Below are positions 10,100 through 21,989 of a stretch of 64,000 nucleotides of DNA, piece by piece. The DNA is taken from contig NC_085126.1 of assembly GCF_030269925.1 (NCBI RefSeq), positions 870,501 through 934,500 of the forward strand. Reading direction: 5' to 3'. Source of the stretch: Bombyx mori (taxonomy: Eukaryota; Arthropoda; Insecta; Lepidoptera; Bombycidae). How positions within the stretch are numbered: position 1 is the first letter of the stretch; every line of letters begins with the position of its first letter. The notes below the pieces were generated by a model. The model made no database searches. It had not been told where the DNA came from and was given only the letters and a program-made list of their open reading frames with translations. Both the position numbers and the translations under genes were made by a program.

Positions 10100-11700
10100 A
10101 TTCTTCAAAGTGTGTACATATGCATGATTAGCTTAGAGTTTACAGTTGAGTTTTAAGTTTGGTTAGGCCATTGTGAGAGAAAATACAAATGTACAAATGT
10201 ACACGATGGTGACTCTATCAGGGAGGATCTTATCCGTTGGTATTTACAGCATTATTGGTAGAAGGTAATGCGTGGACTCGAACCCTCCTCACAAGTCGGC
10301 GAAACATACGAGGAATACGCAATCGAATTGTTCCCGGGCCGTTCATAATAACGTGACACCTGATTTTGTCAGTTCTGTATGGCTTGAGGGACCAAAAGAT
10401 AAAGTTAAGTCCAATGTGAAATCTAGTTTCCAAGCTAAGTTTAATTCCAATGAACCGCAGTTTGTATTTGCGCAGCTAAGAGTATAGAATAACTTAAATT
10501 ACTGTTCGAAACCAATCTGTGGGTTTTTGAGTTTTTACCACGGCAACACGGGTCGCAATTTGACGGTGCCTTCGCGACTTGACATCTGTAACTTCTTCTT
10601 GCTTCTCGAACGGAACAGACTACATGTGTGTGACGCTACGATTTTTGATGGTTTACTACGGTTTCACCGTCCATCATTTTCCTCCCAAATACCAGCCTTG
10701 AAGCCTCCTTTCCTAAGTTACATAGCGTCATTCGACGACGTCATTTCCGGTTAATGATTAGACAATATGTTGTTAAAAAGTATATACAGCGCCGCGGATC
10801 GCGGCACGTGTTCGAAGGGCACCTCGTGCTGGTTTCCGGAGCCCTAGGCTGCCACGAGGGCTGGGTTTGGATCGAAAAATTAATTTTAGTACTTTAACCT
10901 CGCGTACCTTTTTCTCGGTACATTATTTACGACATTTCAATTACTACACATGGATGACAGTCCTCCGTGACCACCTAAACTAACTACTAGTTTTAACTAA
11001 TAGTAAATTTAATAGTAAACCGTAAAAGTAGCTTTAACTATGTCTACGACTCTTAAAAACTGAAAAAATATTATTTTTAAAGAATATTGTGTTGTCTTAG
11101 CTTATATGATTCACGAAATGGGTGCATGTATGCACATGACTGTGATAAATGTAATGGAGTGTGAAGACCAAAATGGTTAATGTTTTTATCATTATAGTCC
11201 ACGTCGAGCCCGCTACCTCCCAGCCGTATAAACTAATTTAGACACGACAAACTCGTCAAAATTGAAACATACGAAATGTGATTCCGAAAATTTTCATTCT
11301 AAAACTTATAAAAAACACCATTTGTACATGTTTATAATCAAAAGTAAAATAAAGTTTTATTTATGACTTAGCCGCTCGTTTCATGGCCCCAAGCTTATAA
11401 TTCGGCCAATTTAAGTAATCTCTCAAAATCACTTAAGTCCACCAAGCCTAACGTTCGTTTGACTTGCCAGTATTAAGCTTGTCTCTTAAATCTTTGGAAA
11501 TGCTGCGTTATTAGTATCACTATCAGATTCATTAGGCGAATACTAGTTAATATTATTAGAACAGTCGTGTGGTGAAAGTTGTATATTTTTCAGAAGACTA
11601 AAAGTTATAGGTAGCATCGACTGATTGGACGACCTATGCCCGCCGTAGACCTTGAGACATGAGGTCGAATGCTCTGTATGCATAGTGCGGGTTTTTAACG
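10100..11700. other. no recognisable gene
   Basis: A mostly AT-rich stretch with one GC-rich patch at 10790-10870. Small ORFs show no known motif or splice-consistent exon chain. Confidence 0.45.
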
Positions 11701-11720
11701 TTCTCGATAGCGTAAAAGTT

Positions 11721-11801
11721 AACTCAAATTTGTATGCAGTTGGAACAGCGCCCCTAGCGGCGAACGTAGGCAAATGTTCCAACTCCATACAAATTTGAGT
11801 T
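11721..11801. repeat. 27-bp-arm hairpin
   Basis: The left arm (11721-11747) and right arm (11775-11801) are reverse complements with one mismatch, around a 27-base GC-rich loop containing CGCCCCTAGCGGCG. It could be a tiny foldback element or a structured transcript. Confidence 0.8.
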
Positions 11802-11875
11802 ATCATATTATACGTTATCAAGAAAGTTAAAAATTCGCACTAAGCACACACTTCTATCGCGTAATGTTTGCTCTG

Positions 11876-12085
11876 CCCTTTGAAATGGAGCGCATGACTA
11901 CTTCGCGGCAGAAATAGGATAGCGCTATCCACGCATCCGGGCTCACAGCACACCCACCAATAATCACGCAAATTAATAATTCATGCGTGCGACTGATTTT
12001 TAATACACCATGTTATTCCTGCACCGTGAATCATTTGTGAGCGTATCTTAAATACGTATTCAAATGGCTACAATACAATTGAGAC
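11876..12085 (-). repeat. ancient Bm1-like SINE
   Basis: Diverged matches to Bm1: TACTTCGCGGCAGAAATAGG, AATAATCACGCAAATTA and CCATGTTATTCCTGCACCGTG. The tRNA-like head is lost. Confidence 0.55.
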
Positions 12086-12659
12086 TTCGACCTCAAGCCT
12101 CAAGGTGGTGGTCTTGTGTTGTTTATGAGTTGATGATTTGCTTTATGGGCTGTGATGACATTAGGTACAGCGCCATCTAGTAAATGAAAGATAAACTAAG
12201 TGTTCCCAGTTTGAAAAATACGTTACACGTACACGCCACGAGATGGCGCTAAAATAGAAACTAAAATATTCACTTAAATTTTTATACAACAAAAATGTAG
12301 TTACGCAGTCTAACATTTAAATAAACTTTATACTACTTAAGCAAAAATTTTACATTAACTGGAAATACAACTCAGTTTGTACGTTACAAATACAAATTGT
12401 ATTTTCTGCGTATAGATGGCGCTGTTTAATAAGATTTCTTTAAAACGACTAAGAGATTGCATTGTGATCGTGTGCTGGACGAATGGTAGTTAGAAGTAAA
12501 AGCTATATAATTTTGTACATCTATGTAAGAACATGAATTATTCAGAGAAATCTCTGGTTAAAATCAGTACATTTTATTAAAACAGACAACACTGTTCAAA
12601 GTCGAAATAAGTTATCTATTCTCTGGCTTAAATGTTATTGTTTCAAGTTTTGCTTTTCC

Positions 12660-12858
12660 CGCTTTTATTATTATTATTATTTTTGCCCTTGTAGGCTGAC
12701 GTTAATACGATCCACCTGATAGCAAGTGGGCGCCGTTGCCATGGATTTCAGCAATGACAGCGGCAGAGCCAAGCCGCTGCCTACCGTTAAGTACTCTTCA
12801 CAAGCCTCGTTTGAAGAAGGACATGTCATAGCGCTCGGGAAACACCGTGGAGCTCATT
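12660..12858 (-). repeat. LINE family C 3' end
   Basis: Antisense tail TTGCCCTTGTAGGCTGACG, then GGCAGAGCCAAGCCGCTGCC and GTTTGAAGAAGGACATGTC. It breaks off just before the solo LTR at 12873. Confidence 0.75.
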
Positions 12859-12872
12859 CTAAAGTATTATAT

Positions 12873-13330
12873 TGTTACGCAAGTAAGAGTAACGCCATCT
12901 ATCGCCGAATAGTCGAACGGATATCGAAGGACCTAGAACGCTCGAGAAGTACAGCGCCTTCTATTGTCAGATATCAGAAACTACTACTAGAAATGTGTGG
13001 AATATTTTCGATAATTCTAGGGATGAGGTATCAAATCAAATCAAATCAAATCAAATCAAATCAAAATTTTTTATTCAACATAAATGAAAGTACATACTTG
13101 TTGAACGTCAAAAAAACTATCGGCTATAAAGGCGTTGTAGAGATGGCACGCAGTCAGTAATCGGAACTACTCGAAGCGAAACAGCGAACGGATCACCTGA
13201 AGCGAAGCGGGACAAGCGAATTGAGAGTTTTAAAGTGTTTGTTGAGTGTTTTAAGTGTTCTAAGTGTTGAATACAGTTTTTAGTTGTACTTTGGTGAAAT
13301 TTTATTTATCCCGAACCCCAGCGCGTAGCA
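12873..13330 (+). repeat. solo LTR, copy 2, with internal insert
   Basis: It starts TGTTACGC and ends GCGCGTAGCA, flanked by an ATAT 4-bp duplication (12869-12872 and 13331-13334). It contains a promoter-like CTATAAAGGCG. An extra block at about 13026-13120, made of (AATCA)n plus AATTTTTTATTCAACATAA, is absent from the other LTR copies. No internal retroelement genes lie beside it, hence solo. Confidence 0.75.
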
Positions 13331-13334
13331 ATAT

Positions 13335-13960
13335 TATGTTCGTCACTACATTAATAATATTAGACCAGGCGATCTTCAAGTATTGTTATGAGCATTAGGC
13401 GAGTAATAGGTATGACAGTGGGTAAATTTGCGGCTAAAATACCAAAGGAATAAGAGAAATTGACGCTATAAAAATTGTACAAGGTTTTATAAAATTGCTT
13501 TGACAGTTCAGCGATGGTTTCAATTTTACTAAATACAAAAGATAGCAATAACATTTAAAAAAAAAACGTTGCCAAATAAGGTTATGTAAACATACAGTAA
13601 TTTTGTGATATAACTTAATGGGAAAAATCGATAAAGAATAAACTTAAACATTATCTTAAATGAATCTACAAACATAAATGTATTTTCTTACTATCTGTGC
13701 TTTAGCCCCGCGGTCAAGATCAGAGAAAGAATCGTTCTCATGAAACAATCTCATGAGAGATTTCCCCGGGGAGGCTGAACCCGAAGCCGCTGTCAATACG
13801 ATGTGTGCATTACATCAGTTGTCTTGTGATCACACTCGCAAACATAACTGGATTCAATTCTGAATGTGGCCAATTTTTGTGTGATACAATCTTCGAGCGA
13901 CCGTCGCTACATTTTATAATCGACTTCAACAAGAATTTCAACTGGAATGTCCAGAGTTTC
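13335..13960. other. no recognisable gene
   Basis: A small inverted repeat (TTCTCATGAAAC / CTCATGAGAG) lies near 13735-13760. I see nothing else. Confidence 0.45.
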
Positions 13961-13964
13961 GGGT

Positions 13965-14088
13965 AATTAAACGATTGTCTGGAAGAGATCGTTTTTAGCG
14001 ATAAAACCGCCTATTGTACAAACGTATCTGCTTGTTGACTGTTTTCTGATGTTTATTGTGCTTTGGTGTACAATAAAGTATATTCTCT
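13965..14088 (+). repeat. LINE 3' tail (CR1-like)
   Basis: TTAAACGATTGTCTGGAAGAG and TTTAGCGATAAAACCGCC, ending in ACAATAAAGTATATT, match a LINE tail common in moths. A shorter piece lies at 60865-60892. Confidence 0.55.
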
Positions 14089-14128
14089 CTCTCTCTCTCT
14101 CATTCTATCTCTCTTCTCTCTCCCTCAA
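14085..14128 (+). repeat. (CT)n microsatellite
   Basis: CT-rich simple repeat directly after the LINE tail. Confidence 0.9.
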
Positions 14129-14129
14129 G

Positions 14130-14432
14130 TTTTTTTTTTTTTTTTTTATTGCCCTTGCAGGCAGACGAGCATACGGCTCACCTGATGGTGAGTGGTTACC
14201 GTCGCCCATGGACTTCAGCAATGCCAGGGGCAGAGCCAAGCCGCTGCCTACCGCTTAATACTCTCCACAAGCTTCGTTTGAAGAAGGACATGTCATAGCG
14301 CTCGGGAAACACCGTGGAGGGGAGCTCATTCCATAGCCGGATGGTTCGCGGCAAAAAAGATATGGAAGCGCACTGTGGATGAACGCAGTGGCTCCAGGTA
14401 GTATGGATGAGCTCTACTCCGGTGGCGGTTTT
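14130..14432 (-). repeat. LINE family C 3' end
   Basis: Poly-T then TTGCCCTTGCAGGCAGACG. It extends into the C-terminal coding region (antisense TCATTCCATAGCCGGATGG) and is 5'-truncated. Confidence 0.8.
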
Positions 14433-14856
14433 TTACAATTAAATCATTTTTTCTTACACTATTATTAATTCAAATTTGATTATTATTATTATTATTATAT
14501 ATATTATTATTAATTCAAGATTGACTATTATTAATTCAAAGTTGAATTTTCTATAAAAGCGTATTTTGTTAGTTTTTTTCAACTATTATTTAATTTTATT
14601 TTTAAATTTTTAGTTGAATTTAAATTTTTTCAATGTTTCTTTTAATATTGAATTGTCATCGGTTCTTAATAAGTATACCAAATATCAAGTTAATCCGACG
14701 TTTTGAAGGGGCTCAAAATCATGTTCAAATATTCCGTTACAAACATACAATACATACGTCTGAAGCTAATAAAAGCGTATTAAAAATACCAAGACACAGT
14801 GATATAATATCTTATACCTTTAAACGAGCAATTCTTGTATATTAATATATATATAT

Positions 14857-17373
14857 GGGTCATACACAAATAGAGCACAAAAAAGTGCAGCAAAAAAAAT
14901 ATCTCAGAATCAGTGCGAAATAAACTATTTATTATTTAACTATTGATCATCAATCTTTTAATCACTGTAACCGAGATCAATATGTCTTATTTTTGGCATA
15001 ATCGCAATTTCTATATTTTTGCGGACCACAGAAGAGACGATTTGGTCTACAACAGAGATGAAAAGCTGTGATGCAGCGTAAGCTAAAATATATTAAGACA
15101 ACATAATCAAACACGTGTAACCACTGGTATAAACGAATGCCGAAACGAAAATAAAATGTCAACATAATCACATTAACTGGAAAATAAAAAATAAAACAAT
15201 AATGTCTACAGAAAGGAAAATCCCTTCGGTGGACTTATGAAACAAAACAAATATTGAATTATAATAATTTTACAGCCATGGTATATTACTCGTATATAAT
15301 TCTTTAGATAGCTAATGAATTTGAATATGCAATGTAATGAAATTTAAGGACTTTAATTATTTCAAAATATTTCCAGAGAACTATCAGAATTGTGTGAATA
15401 TTGTAAAGGAGTTGATGGCCATCATTTTTTTGATGAAAAACTTATGGAGCAATCGGACTCACTATCAGAATATAATATACGCAGTGCCCGCTTAATAGGT
15501 TTACGTGGTTCTCGATCATATATAATATCATAATCTGGAGTAAACCTGTCTGAGAAATCAGGTGATATTGATAGCGTAGATGCGTTGGGTGTTACTGGTA
15601 TAAAAGGAGAATTAGGTACAGATAAATACTCTATTTCAGGAGTATTTGACCCAGAATCTAGAACATGTGAGGTCCGAAACGAATTCAATGTCTTCATTTG
15701 CAAATTTATTTGACATAGACGATAATGAAAACAATGCATATCAGCTGTATTTCTTCACTATTTTCCTTTTTCTGTCTATACGTTGCTCTAACTAACGATT
15801 TGTTTTTCTGTTTTCTGTTTAATCTTGATAATTGCAAACGATATCTAACTAAGCCTGAATCCATGTTTGAAATTTTTATTCTTAAATACTTATTCTCTGC
15901 TTTAAGTCGTCGCAAGTTACGAGCTCTAATAACATTACCTACACTAACACGAGATCTTGCCAAATATGATGAACTTGAAGATGAAGTGTTACTAATCAAA
16001 TCAGTAGCCTTAGCTTTTTGCTGTTTTTCTTTTCACGTCTTATTTTCGCTTTTTCTCTCCAAGCCTTCCTATGTTCCTTTGCTGCCTGGGAGTGTAGACT
16101 TTTATGATTTTAATTAGACAGACCTTCAGCTTTCTTTTTCTTGTATCTTTCTTTGTCTTGTTTTCTTATCTCTTCAATTTCTGCTCCGCTCAGTTTAGCA
16201 CGTGTGCGTCTCATGCTCAACTTCTTTTGTTGACGTCTTTGTTTTTTTTCTTCTTCTTAGAGTTGAATTTTAGATCAGCTTTCTCGTGGCATATTTACTT
16301 TAAAAAAAATGCAATACGAAAAAAAGCATGAACTAAAACGAAGCAAGATATGGACTAACACACGACCCAAGGGTTGAACCCCCTGAACGAAATCAATAGA
16401 AATAAAAAAAATGTTTTCGTTTCCTCTATTTACATTGATTAGATTTTTTTTATTTATTGCGAATCAAATGTTGCCAAAATCAAGCCTCTTTCTAGCCAAC
16501 TTTAAAAAAGGAGTAGGTCCTCGGTTCGACTATTCTTTTAGTTCTTCTCTACTTAGACCAACTAAGGTATGTTTCTTACACCTTTTCTGTGGACATAGTC
16601 TTTTCAGTGGACATCGTGACCACAGGAAAGATGTCCACAGAAAAGATGTTTTATAAAAACTCTTGCGCAAAGAAGTTAACTTTGAGGTTAGAAATCAAGT
16701 AACATGCTTTTCATTTACTTGTACTAAATGCTCATATCAAAATAATAAATATAAATTTTTATAGATAATATTATTTACATGTCTATAATTGGAACAGGAA
16801 AGAACACTTGATCTTTTACGTTTATGTGTGTTTTGGAATAAAAAATATATTTTCACTCGCACTGGAATCGAAACAACAAAATATCAAATGCCGGAATGGC
16901 CACAATTTAGTGATGCCAACAGTTAAAAACACAAGCTTAATGCGGTCGAATAAATAAATATTTGGTGTCGTTTTATCGCGTCCACAGAAAAGACTCCATT
17001 TCATGTAACCATAAGTTTATTGGATTTATTGTATACAGATAGTAACGATATATTTGTTTTATTCTCAATATTATCATCTTTATTGTATTGTTTGTGTTAC
17101 AAATAAATAATTTTAATACATAGGGTACTTTAACTATTTTTAAACATGGCTCAAACATTATACCTTCGTCTTGTAACAGTCCACAGGAAGAGATTTTTTG
17201 AAGTTTAACGCCATCAAAATGAATTTATGAAATGTAATATTTTACAAGATACGATTATTAATGAGTAGTAATATAGTACCTTTACGATTTAAATGCTTTC
17301 AAATATTCATAAATTTCTTCTTTTAGATGATACATTGCTATAACACTTTTTTTACCCTTTTTGTGTATGACCC
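14857..17373 (-). mobile_element. 2.5-kb DNA transposon with GGGTCATACACAAA ends
   Basis: Perfect 14-base inverted ends GGGTCATACACAAA (14857-14870, 17360-17373) continue imperfectly (shared AAAAAAGTG near 30 bp in). They are flanked by ATATATAT on both sides, which may be an 8-bp target duplication. The related Helitron at 33551-33865 shows the empty site. The interior holds a decayed minus-strand coding region (15422-16214). I do not recognise the superfamily. The AT-rich target makes the duplication length uncertain. Confidence 0.7.
15422..16214 (-). pseudogene. decayed basic coiled-coil ORF of the TIR element
   Basis: Starting at 16214 the minus strand reads MRRTRAKLSGAEIEEIRKQD, then a K/R/E-rich helix. 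It meets an in-frame TAA after about 34 codons, reopens in the same frame (EHRKAWREKAKIRREKK), shifts frame near 16000, and continues as 15706-15999 (a Leu/Arg/Lys coiled-coil stretch) and 15422-15739 (Ser/Pro-rich, ending SSKK). Short basic repeats of this style occur in unnamed transposon-associated proteins of invertebrates; that link is from memory and unproven. No DDE catalytic core is visible, so this may be only the N-terminal half or an accessory protein. It could also be captured host sequence. Confidence 0.45.
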
Positions 17374-17640
17374 ATATATATATAATCTGAATCTCCGAAA
17401 CGGCTCCAACGATCTTTATAAAATTTAGTATACAGGGGATTTCGGGGGCGATAAATCGATCTAGCTACGATTTATTTTCAGAAAATGTTGTTTTATTCGT
17501 GTTTTCAATAATCAACTCTTCCCGACATCTATTGGCCACTAATAATACTATTTTTCTTAATTGAGGGCAACTAACCGCTTTAAAGACACAACAAGATGGC
17601 GTTATCAAAAAAAAAACGAGCAACGCTCGGTCATCGTCTA

Positions 17641-17980
17641 GTTTACCTTAAGCGCTCTCCTCAACTGAAGACACGCTGTGAATACATACCGTTGAATTAT
17701 GAGTACGAACGCATCTAACGACGACCCATCAATCCTGGTGATAGAATACCCGAACGTCGAACCGGGGTATACGGCTGTAAATTAACCCCATTTTTCACTG
17801 CACACTGCTGAATATTTATAAAATATCTTTGTAACATTCACCCGACGAAGGTGGTGAAGTAGGCGGCTATAACATTGATATATTTAGGTCTATGGATATT
17901 TATGATAATAAGTGGTTCTTCGGTAGTCGAAATTCGACTATAATTAATTGAAATTATAAGCTTTTTTTTTCAACGCTTAT
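17641..17980. other. no recognisable gene
   Basis: Unassigned sequence between the Helitron end and Bm1 fragments. Confidence 0.4.
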
Positions 17981-17984
17981 AGTG

Positions 17985-18016
17985 CTGGACGAGCTCACAG
18001 CCCACCTGATGTTAAA
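17985..18016 (-). repeat. Bm1 fragment
   Basis: GGACGAGCTCACAGCCCACC, the antisense 3' region of Bm1, directly next to the head of another Bm1 on the + strand. Confidence 0.6.
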
Positions 18017-18019
18017 TTT

Positions 18020-21000
18020 TGAAGTCGTCGTGGCTTAAAGAATAAGACGTCCGATGCATTAGTTTTGAGCGATGCACCGGTGTTCGCATCTCATAGTCTA
18101 GTCAACAAGTTCAAAAACGTGTTAAATAGACATAAAGCTCCTAAAAATATGTACGATAGCTCATTGGATGGGGAATGATGTCTACATAAATGTTTTTTAA
18201 GGGCTTATTAGCACATAAAAAATTGCGATTGTTATAAACAAAATAAGATTTAAAAAAAAAGGAATTTGGTTTTTCCTTAATTATTTCTAAAATAATGATA
18301 TTTAAGGAATTTTGAAAAAAGATCCTGAAAGAGGAGGAAATTTCCAATAAAAAAGTCCCAACTCCCGGAATTCTATCCCTATTATTTATAAAAAAAAATT
18401 AACGCTGAAAATAGCGCTCCGCGAGGTCGTTACAGCATAGGCGCGCCGTCTAAAAAGCCGGTATATCACCTAAAATATTTTTTTTATAGTATTAAATAAC
18501 AATTTAAAAATTTGAATAAATTATGGTGTAATCTAAACACTTGAACGAAAAAAACCTAGGTGAAAAAAAATTTTTACATCGATTTTTCAAAAATTTACAC
18601 CATTGTTAATTAACTAACTTTTTTCCAATCTCTGTTTTTATAAATTACGGTATAAAAGTTTCAATAATTCATCTAAAAATTTTTCCCTTCGTGGAGCTCT
18701 TATCATTAAAGTACTTAATAAAGTAATGCAAAAAAAAATTTTTAATCTTTATTATTTTGATAATTATAATTTTTTTTAATTAACAAAAAAATAAATTTCT
18801 AAAATTTTTTATGAAAAATAGTTTTTTTCCGTAATATCTTAATATTGCTGTTTTTGCATCTACCATAGGTATTAATTAACATTATAAAAAAAATTTTTAC
18901 GCTATTTGTTAAGAAATTGTTTATAAACAAATACACTATTTTGGGATTTTTTTAAAAAAAATTTTTACCGTCTTATTGTATAGGTGAAATAAAGATTTAA
19001 AAAAAAAAATTCTTAAATAAATGTTTTAATTGTTTAAAATCGTTTTTTTCATATTTCAATTGTTTAAATAATTAGTTAAGAAATTATTTTTTTCTTAAAA
19101 ATCATCATTGCCTCTTTTCAGCGGATTAACAAAGAAATACATTTTTTTATAAATAATTTCATTGTTTATTAACTTAACAATTTGTTATAAAAAATTAATA
19201 TTAATAGTTATATTTTTTTTCGAAGACTACAAAAAATTACAAAAACAACCATACATAACAAAATATAGAAAAAAAAAAAAAATTTGTATTTTTTACAGCA
19301 TTTTTAGATATTATATGATAATGAAATTACAGCCGTTACATAATTTGTCAAGCTATAAATTGTTATAACTTTTAAACTATAAGAGATACGGTAAAGGACA
19401 CTCAGGTCATTTTTATAAAGGATTTATTTATCTTTAAAATAAATTCAAAATCGATCCTGTAACTATTGTTTATCAGTTGTTATAAGCATTTGATAAATAA
19501 ATGAAAACTGAATTTATTTTAAAGATAAATAAATCCTTTATAAAAATGACCTGAGTGTCCTTTACCGTATCTCTTATAGTTTAAAAGTTATAACAATTTA
19601 TAGCTTGACAAATTATGTAACGGCTGTAATTTCATTATCATATAATATCTAAAAATGCTGTAAAAAATACAAATTTTTTTTTTTTCTATATTTTGTTATG
19701 TATGGTTGTTTTTGTAATTTTATGTAGTCTTCGAAAAAAAATATAACGATTAATATTAATTTTTTATAACAAATTGTTAAGTTAATAAACAATGAAATTA
19801 TTTATAAAAAAATGTATTTCTTTGTTAATCCGCTGAAAAGAGGCAATGATGATTTTTAAGAAAAAAATAATTTCTTAACTAATTATTTAAACAATTGAAA
19901 TATGAAAAAAACGATTTTAAACAATTAAAACATTTATTTAAGAATTTTTTTTTTAAATCTTTATTTCACCTATACAATAAGACGGTAAAAAATTTTTTTA
20001 AAAAAATCCCGAAATAGTGTATTTGTTTATAAACAATTTCTTAACAAATAGCGTAAAATTTTTTTTAAAAATGTTGATTAATACCTATGGTAGATGCAAA
20101 AACAGCAATATTAAGATATTACGAAAAAAAAACTATTTTTCATAAAAAATTTTAGAAATTTATTTTTTTGTTAATTAAAAAAAATTATAATTATCAAAAT
20201 AATAAAGATTAAAATTTTTTTTTTGCATTACTTTATTAAGTACTTTAATGATAAGAGCTCCACGAAGGGAAAAATTTTTAGATGAATTATTGAAACTTTT
20301 ATACCGTAATTTATAAAAACAGAGATTGGAAAAAAGTTAGTTAATTAACAATGGTGTAAATTTTTGAAAAATCGATGTAAAAATTTTTTTTCACCTAGGT
20401 TTTTTTCGTTCAAGTGTTTAGATTACACCATAATTTATTCAAATTTTTAAATTGTTATTTAATACTATAAAAAAAATATTTTAGGTGATATACCGGCTTT
20501 TTAGACGGCGCGCCTATGCTGTAACGACCTCGCGGAGCGCTATTTTCAGCGTTAATTTTTTTTTATAAATAATAGGGATAGAATTCCGGGAGTTGGGACT
20601 TTTTTATTGGAAATTTCCTCCTCTTTCAGGATCTTTTTTCAAAATTCCTTAAATATCATTATTTTAGAAATAATTAAGGAAAAACCAAATTCCTTTTTTT
20701 TAAAATCTTATTTTGTTTATAACAATCGCAATTTTTTATGTGCTAATAAGCCCTTAAAAAACATTTTTGTAGACATCATTCCGCATCCAATGAGCTATCG
20801 TACATATTTTTAGGAGCTTTATGTCTATTTAACACGTTTTTGAACTTGTTGACTAGACTATCAGGCGGGTATCAATTTTTCTAATGAAATACGTATTTAA
20901 CAAATGTTCACGACTGACTTCCACGGTGAAGGAATAACATCGTGTAATAAAATCAAACTCGCAAAATTATAATTTGCGTAATTACTGGTGTTAGGACCTC

Positions 21001-21228
21001 TTGTGAGTCCGCACGGGCAGGTACCTCCACCCTACCTATTTCTGCCGTGAAGCAGTAATGCGTTTCGGCTTGAAGGGTGAGACAGCCGTTGTAACTATAC
21101 TTGAGACCTTAGAACTTATATCTCAAGGTGGGTGGCGCATTTACGTTATGTATGTCTTTTGGCTCTAGTAACCACTTATCACCAGGTGGGCTGTGAGCTC
21201 GTCTATCCATCTAAGAAATAAAAAAAAG
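18020..21228 (+). repeat. Bm1 SINE split by the palindrome
   Basis: The head (GAAGTCGTCGTGGCTTAAAG) runs 18020-18093. The rest resumes at TCAGGCGGGTATC (20861) and ends GAAATAAAAAAAA at 21228. Removing 18096-20858 and one TA restores a normal Bm1. Confidence 0.85.
18096..20858. mobile_element. 2.76-kb palindromic (foldback) element
   Basis: The left arm (18096-19446) and right arm (19509-20858) are near-identical reverse complements of about 1350 bp around a loop of about 62 bp. The ends GTCTAGTCAACAAG and CTTGTTGACTAGAC sit between TA dinucleotides at 18094-18095 and 20859-20860, as after a Tc1/mariner-type insertion. DNA is very AT-rich. Each arm has the same 68-codon ORF (start MEISSSFRIFF), which appears twice only because of the symmetry and has no known domain. 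No transposase is present, so it would move in trans. A transcript across it would fold into about 1.35 kb of dsRNA. Confidence 0.9.
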
Positions 21229-21360
21229 GTCACAGACGTGGCTTGAATTTCTGTGAAACGGGAACGACGCTCGATTAGCGATACCAAAAACAAACAAACA
21301 TATAAATGTACGTCTACAGGACTTAGCACATTATATGTATTATTTATGACTTGCATACGC

Positions 21361-21555
21361 TTTTTTTTTCCTACCTAAGCTGATAGCCTTGAGAGGCTAT
21401 TTCAGCTTCTCCTTGACGTGTAAGTAAGCTCACGGGGCACAAACCGGAGTGATGCTAACACTGGCCCTAGCAAGAGTAGTGCTTCGCAGAATCTACCACC
21501 GGATCGGAAACGCGACCCACTGAGAAGATCCGGCGAGAAACTCAGTGGGCTAAAT
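21361..21555 (-). repeat. LINE family A 3' end
   Basis: T run then CCTACCTAAGCTGATAGCC; continues to GAGAAACTCAGTGGGCT and stops. 5'-truncated. Confidence 0.75.
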
Positions 21556-21775
21556 AGCTTGCGCGAGAATAAGAGAATACTTTCGAAGGTTCCACTCCTA
21601 CCACGTGTGAATTTGACTTGTGATTTTTTCGTAATTTTTTGTTATTATACGTAAAAATAATATTGTTGGTCTCTTCTATTAAAATCAGTCCAATTTTGGA
21701 GCAGTTTAAATGTAATGCGATTTCGATTTTCTTATATAAGTATTTTTAACCCACGAAGCAGTATGCTTCATGCTA

Positions 21776-21985
21776 AGATGGATGGACGAGGTGAGGAGCC
21801 ACCTCGTGTTAAGTGGGCACCAGTCTACAACGTAAATGCCGCCACCCCTCTTGAAACACGAGTTCCAAGTCACAGTTTTCAGTAAAACGGATATCGCACC
21901 CTTCAAACCGAAACGCATATTGCTTCACCGCAGAAATAGGCAAGGTGGGGTGGTACCTATCCTGCGGACTCACAAGAGCTGTTCA
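21776..21985 (-). repeat. diverged Bm1 SINE
   Basis: Recognisable blocks CTACAACGTAAATGCC and CACCCTTCAAACCGAAACGC, with many changes elsewhere. Head and tail are missing. Confidence 0.65.
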
Positions 21986-21989
21986 GAGC

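Larger units (their letters stand above)
14630..17640 (+). mobile_element. non-autonomous Helitron split by a TIR element
   Basis: The 3' end at 17612-17640 has a hairpin ACGAGC/GCTCGGT about 10 bp before a terminal CTAG followed by T, the classic Helitron end. A sister copy at 33551-33865 on the other strand aligns across the point where 14857-17373 is inserted. The left part (14640-14830) also matches 36663-36790. The 5' end is not defined. Confidence 0.65.

Noticed and set aside
12726..13160. 144-codon ORF as a gene
   Set aside because: It runs across a LINE end, a solo LTR and an (AATCA)n repeat; a chance open frame.
14857..17373. Mariner or Harbinger assignment for the GGGTCATACACAAA element
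   Set aside because: No DDE/DDD motifs are visible, and the AT-rich flanks do not show a clean 2- or 3-bp duplication.
18141..20813. Identical 68-codon ORFs at both ends of the palindrome
   Set aside because: They are the two arms of one inverted repeat; AT-rich, no domain, no evidence of selection.
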